A stretch of DNA of 64,000 bases from Sporosarcina sp. Te-1 (GTDB lineage Bacteria; Bacillota; Bacilli; Bacillales_A; Planococcaceae), in assembly GCF_017498505.1 (NCBI RefSeq), contig NZ_CP071798.1, forward strand, positions 3,397,501-3,461,500. Reading direction: 5' to 3'. The translations under genes and the position numbers were made by a program. Of the stretch, positions 36,203 to 46,286 are shown one piece after another; within the stretch, counting starts at the first letter, position 1, and each line of letters starts with the position of its first letter. The notes below the pieces were generated by a model that was not told the origin of the DNA, did not search any database, and saw only the letters and a program-made list of their open reading frames with translations.

Positions 36203-38344
36203 ATGAGAAAACCGTTCAGGTGGTTAAGTGTTGCGATCGTGCTGGCGATGGGCGTCATGGTCTTCGCTTTCATGATTCAGAAGGTTGGGGTGGCTGCATC
36301 GGGAGGGGCGTATGTTGAGCATGGATGGAACGTGCAATTTACGGCTCCGCTGAGCGAGCAGGCGATCGAGAAAGGTGCGGTATATGTAACAGATCAACAA
36401 GGGAAGAAAGTCAAAGCGAAGCTGGAATTGAGCAAGGCTGGCAAAGAGCTGCAAGTCAAAGGGCTGGAGCCGGGCGAATATGCGCTGAACATCGACGACC
36501 AAGCGCTCACGAAAAACTTTTTAAAATCCTTCAAGCAAAATAAAATCAAATTCACTATGTATGAATCAATAGAAACTGTCACATCTGCAGATGAGTTAAA
36601 GGCATATTTCGAGATGGCAAAAAACTTGCAAAGTAAAGGCCAAAGTGAGGCGATAGTTGTAGAAAGTGTCCAGTTTGAAGAGGAGAGAAGCGACAAGGCA
36701 TCCAGTGAAAGTTCGGGGCACTCGGAAACTAATGTCCAAGTGCAAGGGATTGATGAACCGGATATTATGAAGACGGACGGGGATTATGTCTATACCATTG
36801 CCGAGAAGACTGTGCGCATTACAGATATTCGGAATGATCAACTGAAGAAAGCTGCCTCCATTAAAATGGAAGAGGATTTTTATCCTTCTCAGTTATTCAT
36901 TCAAGAAGATACGCTGATTGTGCTTGGTGAAAAGATGATCCGTCAGAGTAAAAAGATAGCGGCGGGAGATCAAATCATGCCGATGGATGGGATGACAACG
37001 ATCCGCTTGTATGATGTGAAAAATAAGACTGCTCCAAAGCTGCTACGGGAAGTTGGGGCAGAGGGTTATCTGAGCAGCGCCCGCATGACAGATGGCACGG
37101 TATATGTCGTGACTAACTTGTATCCGATGATCTGGGCGTTGGATGAAATCGACGGGGCGACCGTGCGCCCACGAATTACGGATACGGCAAGTAAAGGTCT
37201 TAGCTATATGGCATACGAAGATATTGCCATTCTGCCAGGTGCGACGGAACCTTCTTATACAGTTGTGACTGCTATTGATCTGAAATTGCCAGAGAAGAGC
37301 GAGCTATCGACGAAGGGATACCTCGGCAGCAGCGAGCAGCTGTATATGTCCAAGGACCATCTCTACTTGACAGCGACCAAATACAATTTTGAAGAGAGCG
37401 GTTCCAAGGCGATGATTTGGAATCCGGGAACGGCCAATACGCAATTTTTCAAGTTCACCTTGGATGGATTGAAGGTGGAATTCACGGGATCGACAGGGTT
37501 GAAAGGGACTGTGTTAAACCAATTTTCGATGGATGAACATAACGGTTACTTCCGTGTAGTTATGACAGAAGGGCATATGTGGAATGACAAAAATCCATCC
37601 AAGAACCACTTGTTTGTGCTGGATAAAGGGATGAAGCTAGTGGGTTCCGTGGAAAATCTGGCGAAGGGGGAACGCATCTATTCCGCAAGGTTCATGGGGG
37701 ATAAAGCCTATATGGTGACGTTCCGCGAGACGGACCCGCTATTCGTCATCGATGTGGCGAACCCGGCAAAGCCGAAAGTATTAGGGGAATTGAAAATACC
37801 AGGCTTCTCCAACTACTTGCATCCGCTTGATGAAAATCATCTTATCGGATTCGGATACGAAACTGTTGCGGAGAAAAATCCATCCGGCGGTGAGCCGTTT
37901 ATTCGCACAAAAGGAATGAAACTCTCACTCTTTGATGTAACCGATTTTGCCAATCCGAAAGAAAAAGATACGGTGATCATCGGTGGCGAAGGAACCTACT
38001 CGCCGGTGCAATACAATCATAAGGCGTTGTTCCAGCATGCTGGGCGCAATCTGTACGGCTTTCCGGTCAGTGTATATGAAGAGGGAAGCAAACAGCATGA
38101 ACTCGTCTTCAAAGGATCAGGTGCGCTCATTTATGAAATTACGCCGGAACGTGGATTCAGCTTACAAGGCGACCTTGTCCAAAAACCGGGCAAGGGCCAG
38201 CAATACGAGGAGTGGGAAACGCAAGTACAGCGGCTCCTCTATAGCAAAGACCGGCTTTACACGGTTTCAAACAGTGACTTGACTAGCTATGACTTCAACT
38301 CCTTTACGAGATTGGGTCAATTAAAGTGGAACGACAAAAAGTAA
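36203..38344 (+). CDS. Secreted or membrane-anchored C-terminal beta-propeller protein
   Basis: A 713-residue protein with an N-terminal membrane helix (~10-30), a small N-terminal domain resembling a bacterial Ig-like or SCP module ('HGWNVQFTAPLSEQAIEKGAVYV'), a serine-rich linker, and a ~500-residue beta-propeller domain. The propeller opens with the diagnostic 'TNVQVQGIDEPDIMKTDGDYVYTI' pattern. The ATG at 36203 follows GAAAGGG; the in-frame TTG at 36194 is too close. It acts outside the membrane; ligand or partner unknown. Confidence 0.88.
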   Translation: MRKPFRWLSVAIVLAMGVMVFAFMIQKVGVAASGGAYVEHGWNVQFTAPLSEQAIEKGAVYVTDQQGKKVKAKLELSKAGKELQVKGLEPGEYALNIDDQALTKNFLKSFKQNKIKFTMYESIETVTSADELKAYFEMAKNLQSKGQSEAIVVESVQFEEERSDKASSESSGHSETNVQVQGIDEPDIMKTDGDYVYTIAEKTVRITDIRNDQLKKAASIKMEEDFYPSQLFIQEDTLIVLGEKMIRQSKKIAAGDQIMPMDGMTTIRLYDVKNKTAPKLLREVGAEGYLSSARMTDGTVYVVTNLYPMIWALDEIDGATVRPRITDTASKGLSYMAYEDIAILPGATEPSYTVVTAIDLKLPEKSELSTKGYLGSSEQLYMSKDHLYLTATKYNFEESGSKAMIWNPGTANTQFFKFTLDGLKVEFTGSTGLKGTVLNQFSMDEHNGYFRVVMTEGHMWNDKNPSKNHLFVLDKGMKLVGSVENLAKGERIYSARFMGDKAYMVTFRETDPLFVIDVANPAKPKVLGELKIPGFSNYLHPLDENHLIGFGYETVAEKNPSGGEPFIRTKGMKLSLFDVTDFANPKEKDTVIIGGEGTYSPVQYNHKALFQHAGRNLYGFPVSVYEEGSKQHELVFKGSGALIYEITPERGFSLQGDLVQKPGKGQQYEEWETQVQRLLYSKDRLYTVSNSDLTSYDFNSFTRLGQLKWNDKK

Positions 38345-38353
38345 GCATAGTGC

Positions 38354-38387
38354 AGCCAGGAGCGGAAATCCATGCTCCTGGCTTTTT
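38354..38387 (+). terminator. Terminator after the beta-propeller gene
   Basis: A perfect 10-bp stem, AGCCAGGAGC with GCTCCTGGCT, with a 10-base loop, then TTTTTG. Confidence 0.9.
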
Positions 38388-38503
38388 GATGCGCGAGATT
38401 CTCTACTGGGAGAACTCTGATGTTTTCCCGAAAACTGAAATTGTATTTTCGTGCCTACTTCGATAAGATGGATAATACAATGTAACAGGGGAGTGAGTGG
38501 GAT

Positions 38504-39244
38504 ATGAGCGATAAGGAAATGGCGATCGATTGCTGTTTGCTGGCCGGCCGTCTCATGATGGAGGCAGGAGCGGAAACGTACCGGGTGGAGGATACGATGG
38601 ACCGCATGGCGAAGACGCAGGACCTTGCCGCCATCCATAGCTTTGTCACTCCAACGGGCATTATTCTGTCTCCGGGAAGCCCTCATCATACGAAACTGAT
38701 CCGGATCACGAACCGCTCCACCGATTTAGAAAAAATCGCGTTAGTCAACGCGGTTTCCCGTAAGTTGTCGACAGGGGAATATTCGCTGGAAGAGGCGTAT
38801 GATCGGTTGAAAGAGATTGAGAAGGCGAATGTCATGTTTCCGCTTTGGCTGCAAATTGCCGCGGCTGCTGTTGCAAGCGGCTCCTTTCTTATGTTGTTCA
38901 ATGGTTTGTGGCAGGATGTGGCGGCAGCTGTCGCAGCCGGAGGCATCGGCTTCATTGTCGTGACTTTTTTTCAGGAATTGACGAACGTGAAGTTTTTCGC
39001 GGAATTCGTGTCTGCGTTGGCTGTCGCATTGGTCGCTTTTTTTGCAATTAAAATGGGGATTGGCATCGAGTTGGATAAGATTATTATCGGCGGCGTCATG
39101 CCTCTCGTGCCGGGGCTGCTCATTACAAATGCCGTGCGGGATCTGATGGCGGGTCATTTCATGTCTGGCCTGTCCAAAGGGGCAGAAGCTTTTCTGACAG
39201 CATTTGCCATTGGCGCGGGCGTAGCGCTCGTGCTATCTTTCTGA
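38504..39244 (+). CDS. Threonine/serine exporter family protein, N-terminal (ThrE) half
   Basis: A 246-residue protein matching the first half of ThrE-type amino acid exporters (DUF1212). It has a soluble N-terminal part with 'AGRLMMEAGAETYRVEDTMDRM' and 'FVTPTGIILS', then five membrane segments. In this family the two halves are often separate genes, and the second half follows at once. Start at the ATG after AGGGGAGTGAG. Export of threonine/serine is the family role, not shown here. Confidence 0.9.
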   Translation: MSDKEMAIDCCLLAGRLMMEAGAETYRVEDTMDRMAKTQDLAAIHSFVTPTGIILSPGSPHHTKLIRITNRSTDLEKIALVNAVSRKLSTGEYSLEEAYDRLKEIEKANVMFPLWLQIAAAAVASGSFLMLFNGLWQDVAAAVAAGGIGFIVVTFFQELTNVKFFAEFVSALAVALVAFFAIKMGIGIELDKIIIGGVMPLVPGLLITNAVRDLMAGHFMSGLSKGAEAFLTAFAIGAGVALVLSF

Positions 39245-39262
39245 ATGAATGAGGTGTGTTGG

Positions 39263-39712
39263 ATGACATGGGTAATGCAAGCGGCACTCAGTTTTCTCGC
39301 TGCCATCGGATTCGGCGTCATTTTCAATGCGCCGCGAAAAATGCTGTTTTACTGTGGCATCGTCGGGATGGCGGGATGGTTGATCTACAGTGCGAGTGAA
39401 ACGGTGTCGGGGGATGCGGTCAAGGCATCGTTTCTCGGTGCATTTGCCGTTGCACTCGTCGCCCATATTTTCGCCAAACGGTTTAGAACACCGATGATCG
39501 TATTCAGTGTGGCGGGCATCATTCCGCTTGTTCCAGGGGGAATGGCCTATAATGCAATGCGTCATATCGTTGAAAATGATTACACCACAGCGATTTCATT
39601 CGCATCCAAAGCATTCATGGTTTCCGGAGCAATTGCGATGGGGCTCGTATTCGCGGAAGTGAGCATCCAGCTTTTGTATCGGCGCCGGTCAAAAAGACGG
39701 AGAGCGACCTGA
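39263..39712 (+). CDS. Threonine/serine exporter family protein, C-terminal half
   Basis: A 149-residue membrane protein with four hydrophobic segments, matching the ThrE C-terminal half (DUF3815); it includes 'FNAPRKMLFYCGIVGMAGWL' and 'VAGIIPLVPGGMAY'. The ATG at 39263 is chosen because GAGGTG lies 8 bases upstream; the frame opens at 39245 directly after the previous stop. It forms an operon and probably a complex with the N-terminal half. A terminator overlaps the stop codon. Confidence 0.9.
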   Translation: MTWVMQAALSFLAAIGFGVIFNAPRKMLFYCGIVGMAGWLIYSASETVSGDAVKASFLGAFAVALVAHIFAKRFRTPMIVFSVAGIIPLVPGGMAYNAMRHIVENDYTTAISFASKAFMVSGAIAMGLVFAEVSIQLLYRRRSKRRRAT

Positions 39713-39737
39713 TGCGGGGGCAGGACGCTCTTTTTTT
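39701..39737 (+). terminator. Terminator overlapping the exporter gene's stop
   Basis: AGAGCG pairs with CGCTCT over a long loop that contains the TGA, followed by seven T's. Confidence 0.7.
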
Positions 39738-39795
39738 ATTGCCTATCCAACAGTACTTTTGTGTTAGTCTCTCATCAGATTAGTCCCATCACGAT

Positions 39796-39827
39796 TAAAA
39801 ACGGAGTACCCCCAGCGGGCACTCCGT
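39796..39827 (-). terminator. Terminator of the EAL-domain gene
   Basis: ACGGAGT and ACTCCGT pair over a 13-base loop; on the minus strand TTTTTAATC follows. Confidence 0.85.
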
Positions 39828-39831
39828 CTAC

Positions 39832-41484
39832 TCATTCAAATGTAATTTGGTCTTGCGTGACTGGGGTGCCGATGTAATAGCCTTGGATGGCGTCGACGCC
39901 CATTTCAATCAGCATGTCGAACTGCTCCTGCGTTTCTACGCCTTCTGCCGAGACAGTGAGACCCATTGATTTACAGAACATGATCATGCCTTCTACAAGC
40001 TGCTTCGTCTTGGGATGTGTCGTAAGGGATTGGATGAAGTCCTGATCTATTTTCACCCGGGAGATCGGCAGATTTTGCATATATCTAAAAGAAGCGTAGC
40101 CTGTGCCGAAATCGTCCAAAATGAATTGGACGCCAGCGTCTTGCAGCGATTGCATTTGGCGGATGATGGATTGCTCCACTTCTGCCTGGAAGGCGAATTT
40201 CTCAGTGATTTCCAAGCGGATCCGGTTTGCGGGGCAGTTGGTGTCCCGTAAAATGTCCAAAATCGTATTCTTCATATCCGGTTTGCTGAATTCCCGGACA
40301 GATGAATTGATGGAAACACAGATATCCCGCTTTTCCTTGTCCCACTCGGCTGCCAGTTTGGCTGCTTCTTCGATGACGTATGCTCCAATGGCATGGATTT
40401 GCCCGTTTTCTTCCGCAATCGGAATCAATTCATCTGGCATGACGTATCCAAGTTCCTCGTCCTCCCAGCGGACAAGCGCCTCATAGAGATTGATCGATTT
40501 GGAAGCAACGTCATACTGCGGTTGATAGACCACTTGCAAGTTGCGACGGTCCAAGGCGGTCAGTAATTTGCGATCAATCAATGCGCGTCGATTCAGGCCC
40601 TTATGGGATTCGGCGGATAAGGAAGCGATGCGGCCTCCGCCACTGTCTGTCATTTCTTTTGTGGCGGCGAGTGCAGCGGTGATAAGTTGCGTATAAGTTT
40701 GCTGATCCTCCGGGTATCGTACGATTCCCCCACTGATAGAAAGGGGCAATGCCGTATGTTCAATATAGATGGGCTGCTCTTTTAAAAACGCCAAAAACCC
40801 TTGTATGTACCAATCACCGAATGGAGTGAGCAAAGCGAATTGACCGACACCGACCCGTGCGATAGGACTGTCTTGGAAATAGCGCTTCAGTCGATTCGTA
40901 AATTCCTTGATTAAAATTCGTTCGGAGTCGTACGTCTTATGGTCTTTCAGTGTATAATAGTGATCGATCGTTATGTAAACAAATGAAAAATGTCTTTTAC
41001 TCTCGATATATTCATTTACAAGTGTTTCCAGTCGATGGCGGCTCATCAGACCTGTTTCAAAGTCGATGAACGCGATTTCTTGTAGTTTTTCCCGCAATTC
41101 GACATCGTCGGTCACGTCTAATTCAAGGAATGTAGCAGAGCTAAGAGTTTCCGAATCGTCCATGAACGGGACGGCGACCAACTTTACGAAATAAGGATCT
41201 CCGTGGCGAGTCGTTTTCTTCGTCGTACCAAACCAGGATTTTCCGCTTGAGAGACGGCTCCATATGGCATGGGATTGTTCTTGGCCTTCTTCATCATTCG
41301 GGAACATCTGCCAAAATGATTTCCCTAAAATCCGTTTAGGTGTCCAGTTGCTTGTTTCTAAGAAGTTTCGGTTTGCATATGTAATCAAGCCCTCGCCATC
41401 CGTACGGGTTACCATATAATACTTTTCGAGACTTTCCATGATATCCGGCAATTCAAGTCTTTTGTCATTCTCGGATTTCAACAT
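39832..41484 (-). CDS. PAS–degenerate GGDEF–EAL cyclic-di-GMP protein
   Basis: A 550-residue protein: PAS sensor (~15-130), GGDEF-type domain (~135-290) and EAL phosphodiesterase domain (~300-550). The GGDEF signature is replaced by RVGVGQFALL, so cyclase activity is unlikely. The EAL domain keeps the catalytic motifs: YEALVRW, EITE, DDFGTGYAS, KIDQDFI and SAEGVET, so hydrolysis of cyclic-di-GMP is expected. No membrane segment is seen, so it should be cytoplasmic. It is a single gene, with a terminator shortly after its stop. Confidence 0.92.
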   Translation of the reverse strand: MLKSENDKRLELPDIMESLEKYYMVTRTDGEGLITYANRNFLETSNWTPKRILGKSFWQMFPNDEEGQEQSHAIWSRLSSGKSWFGTTKKTTRHGDPYFVKLVAVPFMDDSETLSSATFLELDVTDDVELREKLQEIAFIDFETGLMSRHRLETLVNEYIESKRHFSFVYITIDHYYTLKDHKTYDSERILIKEFTNRLKRYFQDSPIARVGVGQFALLTPFGDWYIQGFLAFLKEQPIYIEHTALPLSISGGIVRYPEDQQTYTQLITAALAATKEMTDSGGGRIASLSAESHKGLNRRALIDRKLLTALDRRNLQVVYQPQYDVASKSINLYEALVRWEDEELGYVMPDELIPIAEENGQIHAIGAYVIEEAAKLAAEWDKEKRDICVSINSSVREFSKPDMKNTILDILRDTNCPANRIRLEITEKFAFQAEVEQSIIRQMQSLQDAGVQFILDDFGTGYASFRYMQNLPISRVKIDQDFIQSLTTHPKTKQLVEGMIMFCKSMGLTVSAEGVETQEQFDMLIEMGVDAIQGYYIGTPVTQDQITFE

Positions 41485-41611
41485 TCTGTCCCCTTTCGGA
41501 TGTGTTATGTAACAAATTAATCATTTGATGATAGTATACATCATAGTTTCGGTGAATAACTAGTCTATCTGTCTATTTGTAAATAATTAGTCAAAATGGT
41601 GGTAGGGCAAA

Positions 41612-42514
41612 ATGAATAGATTAAAAGGTATTTTCATGATCATTTCAGGCGCCATGATGTGGGGAGCGACCGGCCCGATGATGGAATGGATCTTGTCGAC
41701 TAGCGACATGTCCATCTCGTTCATGCTGACAATCCGCTTGTTGATCGCAGGTTTTTTTATTTTGGCCTTCTTGAAGGTAAAAGGCCAAGACATCTTTCGG
41801 CCGATGAGGTATAAAGTCTGGTTGCGTCAGATGATCATTTTTGGGGTTTTTGGCATGCTGGGCGTGCAATTTTCGTTTGTCGGTTCTATCAATGCCAGCA
41901 ATGCGGTCATTGCGACGCTGTTTCAATTTTTAGCTCCGATTTATATCATCTTATTCGTTTCTATCAGGCAGAAGGCACTACCGCCGATTGCTCAAGTGCT
42001 TGGCATGATTGTGACGATGGTCGGCCTGTTTTTCCTATTGACAAATGGCACGCTGTCAGGGTTTGCGCTCAGTGCCAATGCGGTTGCATGGGGGCTGGCT
42101 GTTGGTTTCACCTTCGCTTTTTATACACTTTATCCGGCGCGGCTAATGAGTGAGTGGGGTGTCCTGATGGTGGTTGGATGGGGGATGCTGATCGGCGGGG
42201 CGGTACTATTGGTAGTGAACGTGACAAAACTAGGCGATGAATTTGTCTATTTGAACGATTGGCGAATTCTAGTTGTTTTGTCGCTCGTTATTGTTGTCGG
42301 GACGGTTGCGTTCCTTCTATTTCTCGGCAGCATGAAATACATTTCTCCGGTGGAGACGAGCATCTTATCAAGTTTTGAACCGCTGACTGCGATGATCATT
42401 TCCGTCATCTGGTTTGGAAGCGTACTTGGCATGTGGCAGCTGGCGGGGGCCATCATTATGCTGGTCGGCGTGACCGGCCTGTCAGTCGCAGGGAGCAAGT
42501 CGAAGGAAGACTAG
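41612..42514 (+). CDS. EamA/DMT-family transporter
   Basis: A 300-residue permease with ten predicted membrane helices in two five-helix halves, the drug/metabolite transporter layout. The first half starts 'GAMMWGATGPMMEWIL' and the second ends 'LAGAIIMLVGVTGLSVAGSKSKED'. The ATG follows GGTGGTAGGG. Substrates of this family range from amino acids to metabolites; none can be assigned. It is a single gene. Confidence 0.9.
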   Translation: MNRLKGIFMIISGAMMWGATGPMMEWILSTSDMSISFMLTIRLLIAGFFILAFLKVKGQDIFRPMRYKVWLRQMIIFGVFGMLGVQFSFVGSINASNAVIATLFQFLAPIYIILFVSIRQKALPPIAQVLGMIVTMVGLFFLLTNGTLSGFALSANAVAWGLAVGFTFAFYTLYPARLMSEWGVLMVVGWGMLIGGAVLLVVNVTKLGDEFVYLNDWRILVVLSLVIVVGTVAFLLFLGSMKYISPVETSILSSFEPLTAMIISVIWFGSVLGMWQLAGAIIMLVGVTGLSVAGSKSKED

Positions 42515-42732
42515 TTGTAACGTATAAAGAGAGTAAGATGGAGTTTGCCGATGAAAGAGCGGAATGCTGCTCATTTATCGGCAATTCTTTTTATATGGGT
42601 AAAGCATTTCCCGGTTTTGAGAAATGTCGAATCATTCAAACTCCAACCTATACATGAAGAGTCTCATATGGCATAATAGGTAACAGTCGAAAGATAATTC
42701 GTAAAACGAAAGAGTTTTTGGGGGTTCGAAGA

Positions 42733-44475
42733 ATGAAGACAGTTTTTTCTTATGCGAAGCCGTATAAATGGCCGATCCTCATAGCCCTTGTCCTCATGTT
42801 AATGGAATTGGCCGTCGAGCTGATTCAGCCATTGCTCATTGCTAAAATTATTGATGATGGGATTTTGGCTTCTGATACGAGTGTCATTTGGACATGGGGA
42901 AGCGTCATGATGGGTCTTGCGTTTGTGGCATTTTTCGCAGGGGCCGTCAATTCATTTTTTGCGGCCCACGCTTCACAAAGCTTCGCGTTTGATCTACGGC
43001 AAGCTTTGTTCAGGCAAGTGCAGGCGTTTTCTATGGCGACGTTCCTGCGGTTTCCTACATCCGGGCTGATCACCCGGCTGACCAGTGACGTGACTATGGT
43101 GCAGAATACATTGTTCATGAGCCTTCGCATCATGCTGCGTGCACCGCTGCTCGTTATCGGAAGTTTGGTCATGGCCTTTCTGGTTAACGTCAAATTGGCG
43201 ATGTATCTTGTGATCGGTGCGCCGGTTTTATTCGTATTCCTCTTTATCATGGCACGGAGAGGAGTGAAACTGTTTGCGAAAGTGCAACGGCGTTTGGATC
43301 GGGTAAACCGGGTGATTCAGGAAAATTTACAAGCAGTCCGGCTGATCAAAGCGTATTTGCGTGGAATGTATGAAGCGAGCCGCTTTTCCAAAGTAGCGGG
43401 TTCCCTCCGAACGGATACGGTCACGGCCATGCGGAATATGGAACTGATCTTACCGGTTCTTATGTTCATCATGAATGTCAGCCTGCTCGCTGTTCTATGG
43501 TTTGGCGCGGGAGAGATTCGGAACAATGGAGCTCAAGTTGGAGAGCTTGTGGCAATTGTCAACTATGCCATGCGGATGACCGGTGCGTTCTCGATGTTTG
43601 CTTTTATTATTGTCGCCTTCTCTCGAGCGAAAGCATCATCCGAACGGATGGAGGAAGTTCTTCTTGCCGATGAGGATCTAGAAATGCAGGGGGCGGAAAG
43701 CTCCAGCATCCGGAAACTCGAGGGAGATCTTCGGTTTGAGGATGTTTCCTTCTATTATCCTGGAAAGCCGGAGCCAATTTTGGATCATGTGTCGTTTCAT
43801 GTATCGCCTGGAGAGAAGCTGGCGATCATGGGAGCGACCGGATCAGGAAAATCCACTTTGCTGAATCTCATTCCCCGAATTTTTGATTCAACTGAAGGCA
43901 GCATCTATGTCAGTGGAATAGAAGTGAAAGAGTGGCCACTGAAGGAGTTGCGGGATGCCATTGGGTTGGTTCCGCAGCAGTCCATCTTATTTACTGGATC
44001 GATTTTGGATAATCTGTCGTGGGGTGATGCGGAAGCGGCGCCGGATGAACTGGAAGAAGCCGCCCGCAAAGCGCAGATCCATGAATCAATCGATCTCTTC
44101 CCGAAGAAATACGAAACACGCGTTGGGCAGAAGGGTGTCAATCTATCTGGCGGGCAGAAGCAGAGGCTGTCAATCGCCCGTGCGCTTGTTAGGAAACCAT
44201 CCGTTCTCATTCTTGATGATAGTACGAGTGCGCTTGACGTGAAGACGGAAACGGCTCTTTGGGAAGCGCTGGAAGGTGAAGATGCCACCATGCTTGTCGT
44301 CACGCAAAAAATTCAGACCGCCAAAGGGGCGGATCGAATCCTCTTGCTCGATGAAGGAAAAGTCGCGGGGTATGGGACCCATGCCGATTTGATGAAGCAG
44401 TCGGCTTTGTACCGGAAAATTGCGGAATCGCAATCGGAAGAGGAGGTGATCATCGATGCTGCGAGCAATTCGTAA
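42733..44475 (+). CDS. Heterodimeric ABC exporter, subunit with the degenerate ATP site (YfiB-like)
   Basis: A 580-residue half-transporter: six membrane helices (~15-300), then an ATPase. Walker A is GATGSGKST and the signature LSGGQKQR is intact. After Walker B the catalytic Glu is Asp (LILDDSTSALD) and the switch His is Gln (VTQKI), so its own ATP site should not hydrolyse well. It overlaps the partner gene by 20 bases. The ATG at 42733 is 9 bases after GGGGG; an in-frame TTG at 42718 is upstream of that site. It likely exports drugs or lipids with its partner. Confidence 0.92.
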   Translation: MKTVFSYAKPYKWPILIALVLMLMELAVELIQPLLIAKIIDDGILASDTSVIWTWGSVMMGLAFVAFFAGAVNSFFAAHASQSFAFDLRQALFRQVQAFSMATFLRFPTSGLITRLTSDVTMVQNTLFMSLRIMLRAPLLVIGSLVMAFLVNVKLAMYLVIGAPVLFVFLFIMARRGVKLFAKVQRRLDRVNRVIQENLQAVRLIKAYLRGMYEASRFSKVAGSLRTDTVTAMRNMELILPVLMFIMNVSLLAVLWFGAGEIRNNGAQVGELVAIVNYAMRMTGAFSMFAFIIVAFSRAKASSERMEEVLLADEDLEMQGAESSSIRKLEGDLRFEDVSFYYPGKPEPILDHVSFHVSPGEKLAIMGATGSGKSTLLNLIPRIFDSTEGSIYVSGIEVKEWPLKELRDAIGLVPQQSILFTGSILDNLSWGDAEAAPDELEEAARKAQIHESIDLFPKKYETRVGQKGVNLSGGQKQRLSIARALVRKPSVLILDDSTSALDVKTETALWEALEGEDATMLVVTQKIQTAKGADRILLLDEGKVAGYGTHADLMKQSALYRKIAESQSEEEVIIDAASNS

Positions 44476-46285
44476 GCCGTTTGGCTATGAACCGGTCCTA
44501 AAGAAAGAGGATATTAAAGGGCCGGGCAGGAAGAAGGTTGAACGGGCGAGTGACTGGAAATCGGTTTTATTCCGAATCTGGAAGCTCGTCGATGAACAGC
44601 GCGGCCTGTTGATCACCGTACTGGCTCTTGTCTTTGTCAGCTCAGTTCTTGCCTTGCTAGGTCCGCTGCTGATCGGGAAAATTATCGATCATTATATTAT
44701 TCCGAAAGACTTTGACGGCCTGGGAGTTGTAATCGGTTTATTAATTGCGATTTACGCGGGACAGTCACTTGCTCTCTATTTGCAAAGCTTCTGGATGGTA
44801 GGTATTGCTCAGCAGACGGTCTATCGTTTGCGGACGAATTTATTTGAGCATCTGCAAAAGCTGCCAGTTACGTTTTTCGATAAACGGCAGCATGGAGAAT
44901 TGATGAGCCGGGTAACTAATGATATTGAAAATGTCAGCCAGACGTTGAACTCCTCGTTCATCCAAGTGTTTTCTAGTATATTGACGCTTGTTGGGACGCT
45001 TGCCGTCATGCTGTATCTTAGCCCGATATTGACGTTGTTGACGATGATCATCGTCCCGGTCATGTTTACGGCGATCCGGTGGATTACCAGAAGGACGGGC
45101 CTGTTGTACAAAGAACAGCAGCAGGCAGTCGGTACGCTGAACGGGATGATTGAAGAAACGATTTCCGGGCAACGGATTGTCAAGGCGTTTTCACAGGAAG
45201 AGCGAGTCATGGAGGAGTTTGCGGAGAAAAGCGGTAGGCTTCGTCGCACAGGCTTTTGGGCACTGACATACTCGGGTTTCATTCCGAAAGTGATGAACAT
45301 GCTGAACAATGCCAGCTTTGCAATTGTGGCGGGCATTGGCGGATTGCTCGCATTGAAAGGCGACGGCCTTGTGACAATCGGTACCATCGTCATCTTCTCG
45401 GAATTCGCTCGCCAATTCACACGTCCGTTGAATGACTTGGCGAACCAGTTTAATACGGTCCTTTCCGCAATAGCGGGAGCGGAGCGTGTGTTCCGAATTA
45501 TGGATGAACCGATTGAAAAGGATGAAGCGACGGCACATCGGGACACCGTATTAAAAGGGGATGTCGAATTCCGGGACGTCTCTTTCGGATACGCAGTCGA
45601 GACGGATGGCTATACGATACAAAACGTATCTTTCCATGTAAAACCGGGAGAAACAGCCGCATTTGTCGGTGCAACAGGCGCCGGCAAAACGACGATTATG
45701 CAATTGCTCGCCCGTTTTTACGAAGTAGACGGAGGGCAAATTCTGATTGATGGTATACCAATAACGGAGCTGCCGCGCCAGACGCTGCGCAATCAAATGG
45801 CATTTGTGCTTCAGGATCCATTCTTATTTGAGGCGACAGTCCTGGAGAACATCAGGTACGGCAGGTTGGATGCTACAGATGAAGAAGTGATGGCGGCGGC
45901 CAAGAAGGCGAATGCCCACACGTTCATTTCCCGGTTGGAAAACGGTTATGAAACCGTATTGACCGCGGACGGCGGCGAAATCTCACAAGGGCAGAAGCAG
46001 TTGCTTTCCATTGCGCGTGCTTTAGTTGCCGATCCTGTCATTCTTCTGCTTGATGAAGCGACGAGCAGCATCGACACCGTAACGGAGCTTGAAATTCAAG
46101 AAGCGTTGGAACGGTTAATGGAAGGCCGTACTAGTTTTGTCATTGCCCACCGGCTGAATACCGTGCGGAAAGCTGACACGGTCTATGTCATGGGTCAAGG
46201 AAAGCTGATCGAATCAGGAAGCCAGGAAGAATTGATTGAGCGTCAAGGCGTTTATTATCAGATGCTGACGGAAGCGAAAGTATAA
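44456..46285 (+). CDS. Heterodimeric ABC exporter, catalytically intact subunit (YfiC-like)
   Basis: A 609-residue half-transporter with an N-terminal extension of ~50 residues, six membrane helices and an ATPase. Walker A GATGAGKTT, Walker B ILLLDEATSS with catalytic Glu, and switch His in IAHRL are intact. Its signature is ISQGQKQL, with LSGGQ altered. In the dimer the intact Walker A/B here pairs with the partner's good LSGGQ, giving one working and one degenerate site, as in TmrAB or BmrCD. The ATG follows AAGAGGAGGTGATCATCG inside the partner's 3' end. Confidence 0.93.
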   Translation: MLRAIRKPFGYEPVLKKEDIKGPGRKKVERASDWKSVLFRIWKLVDEQRGLLITVLALVFVSSVLALLGPLLIGKIIDHYIIPKDFDGLGVVIGLLIAIYAGQSLALYLQSFWMVGIAQQTVYRLRTNLFEHLQKLPVTFFDKRQHGELMSRVTNDIENVSQTLNSSFIQVFSSILTLVGTLAVMLYLSPILTLLTMIIVPVMFTAIRWITRRTGLLYKEQQQAVGTLNGMIEETISGQRIVKAFSQEERVMEEFAEKSGRLRRTGFWALTYSGFIPKVMNMLNNASFAIVAGIGGLLALKGDGLVTIGTIVIFSEFARQFTRPLNDLANQFNTVLSAIAGAERVFRIMDEPIEKDEATAHRDTVLKGDVEFRDVSFGYAVETDGYTIQNVSFHVKPGETAAFVGATGAGKTTIMQLLARFYEVDGGQILIDGIPITELPRQTLRNQMAFVLQDPFLFEATVLENIRYGRLDATDEEVMAAAKKANAHTFISRLENGYETVLTADGGEISQGQKQLLSIARALVADPVILLLDEATSSIDTVTELEIQEALERLMEGRTSFVIAHRLNTVRKADTVYVMGQGKLIESGSQEELIERQGVYYQMLTEAKV

Positions 46286-46286
46286 G

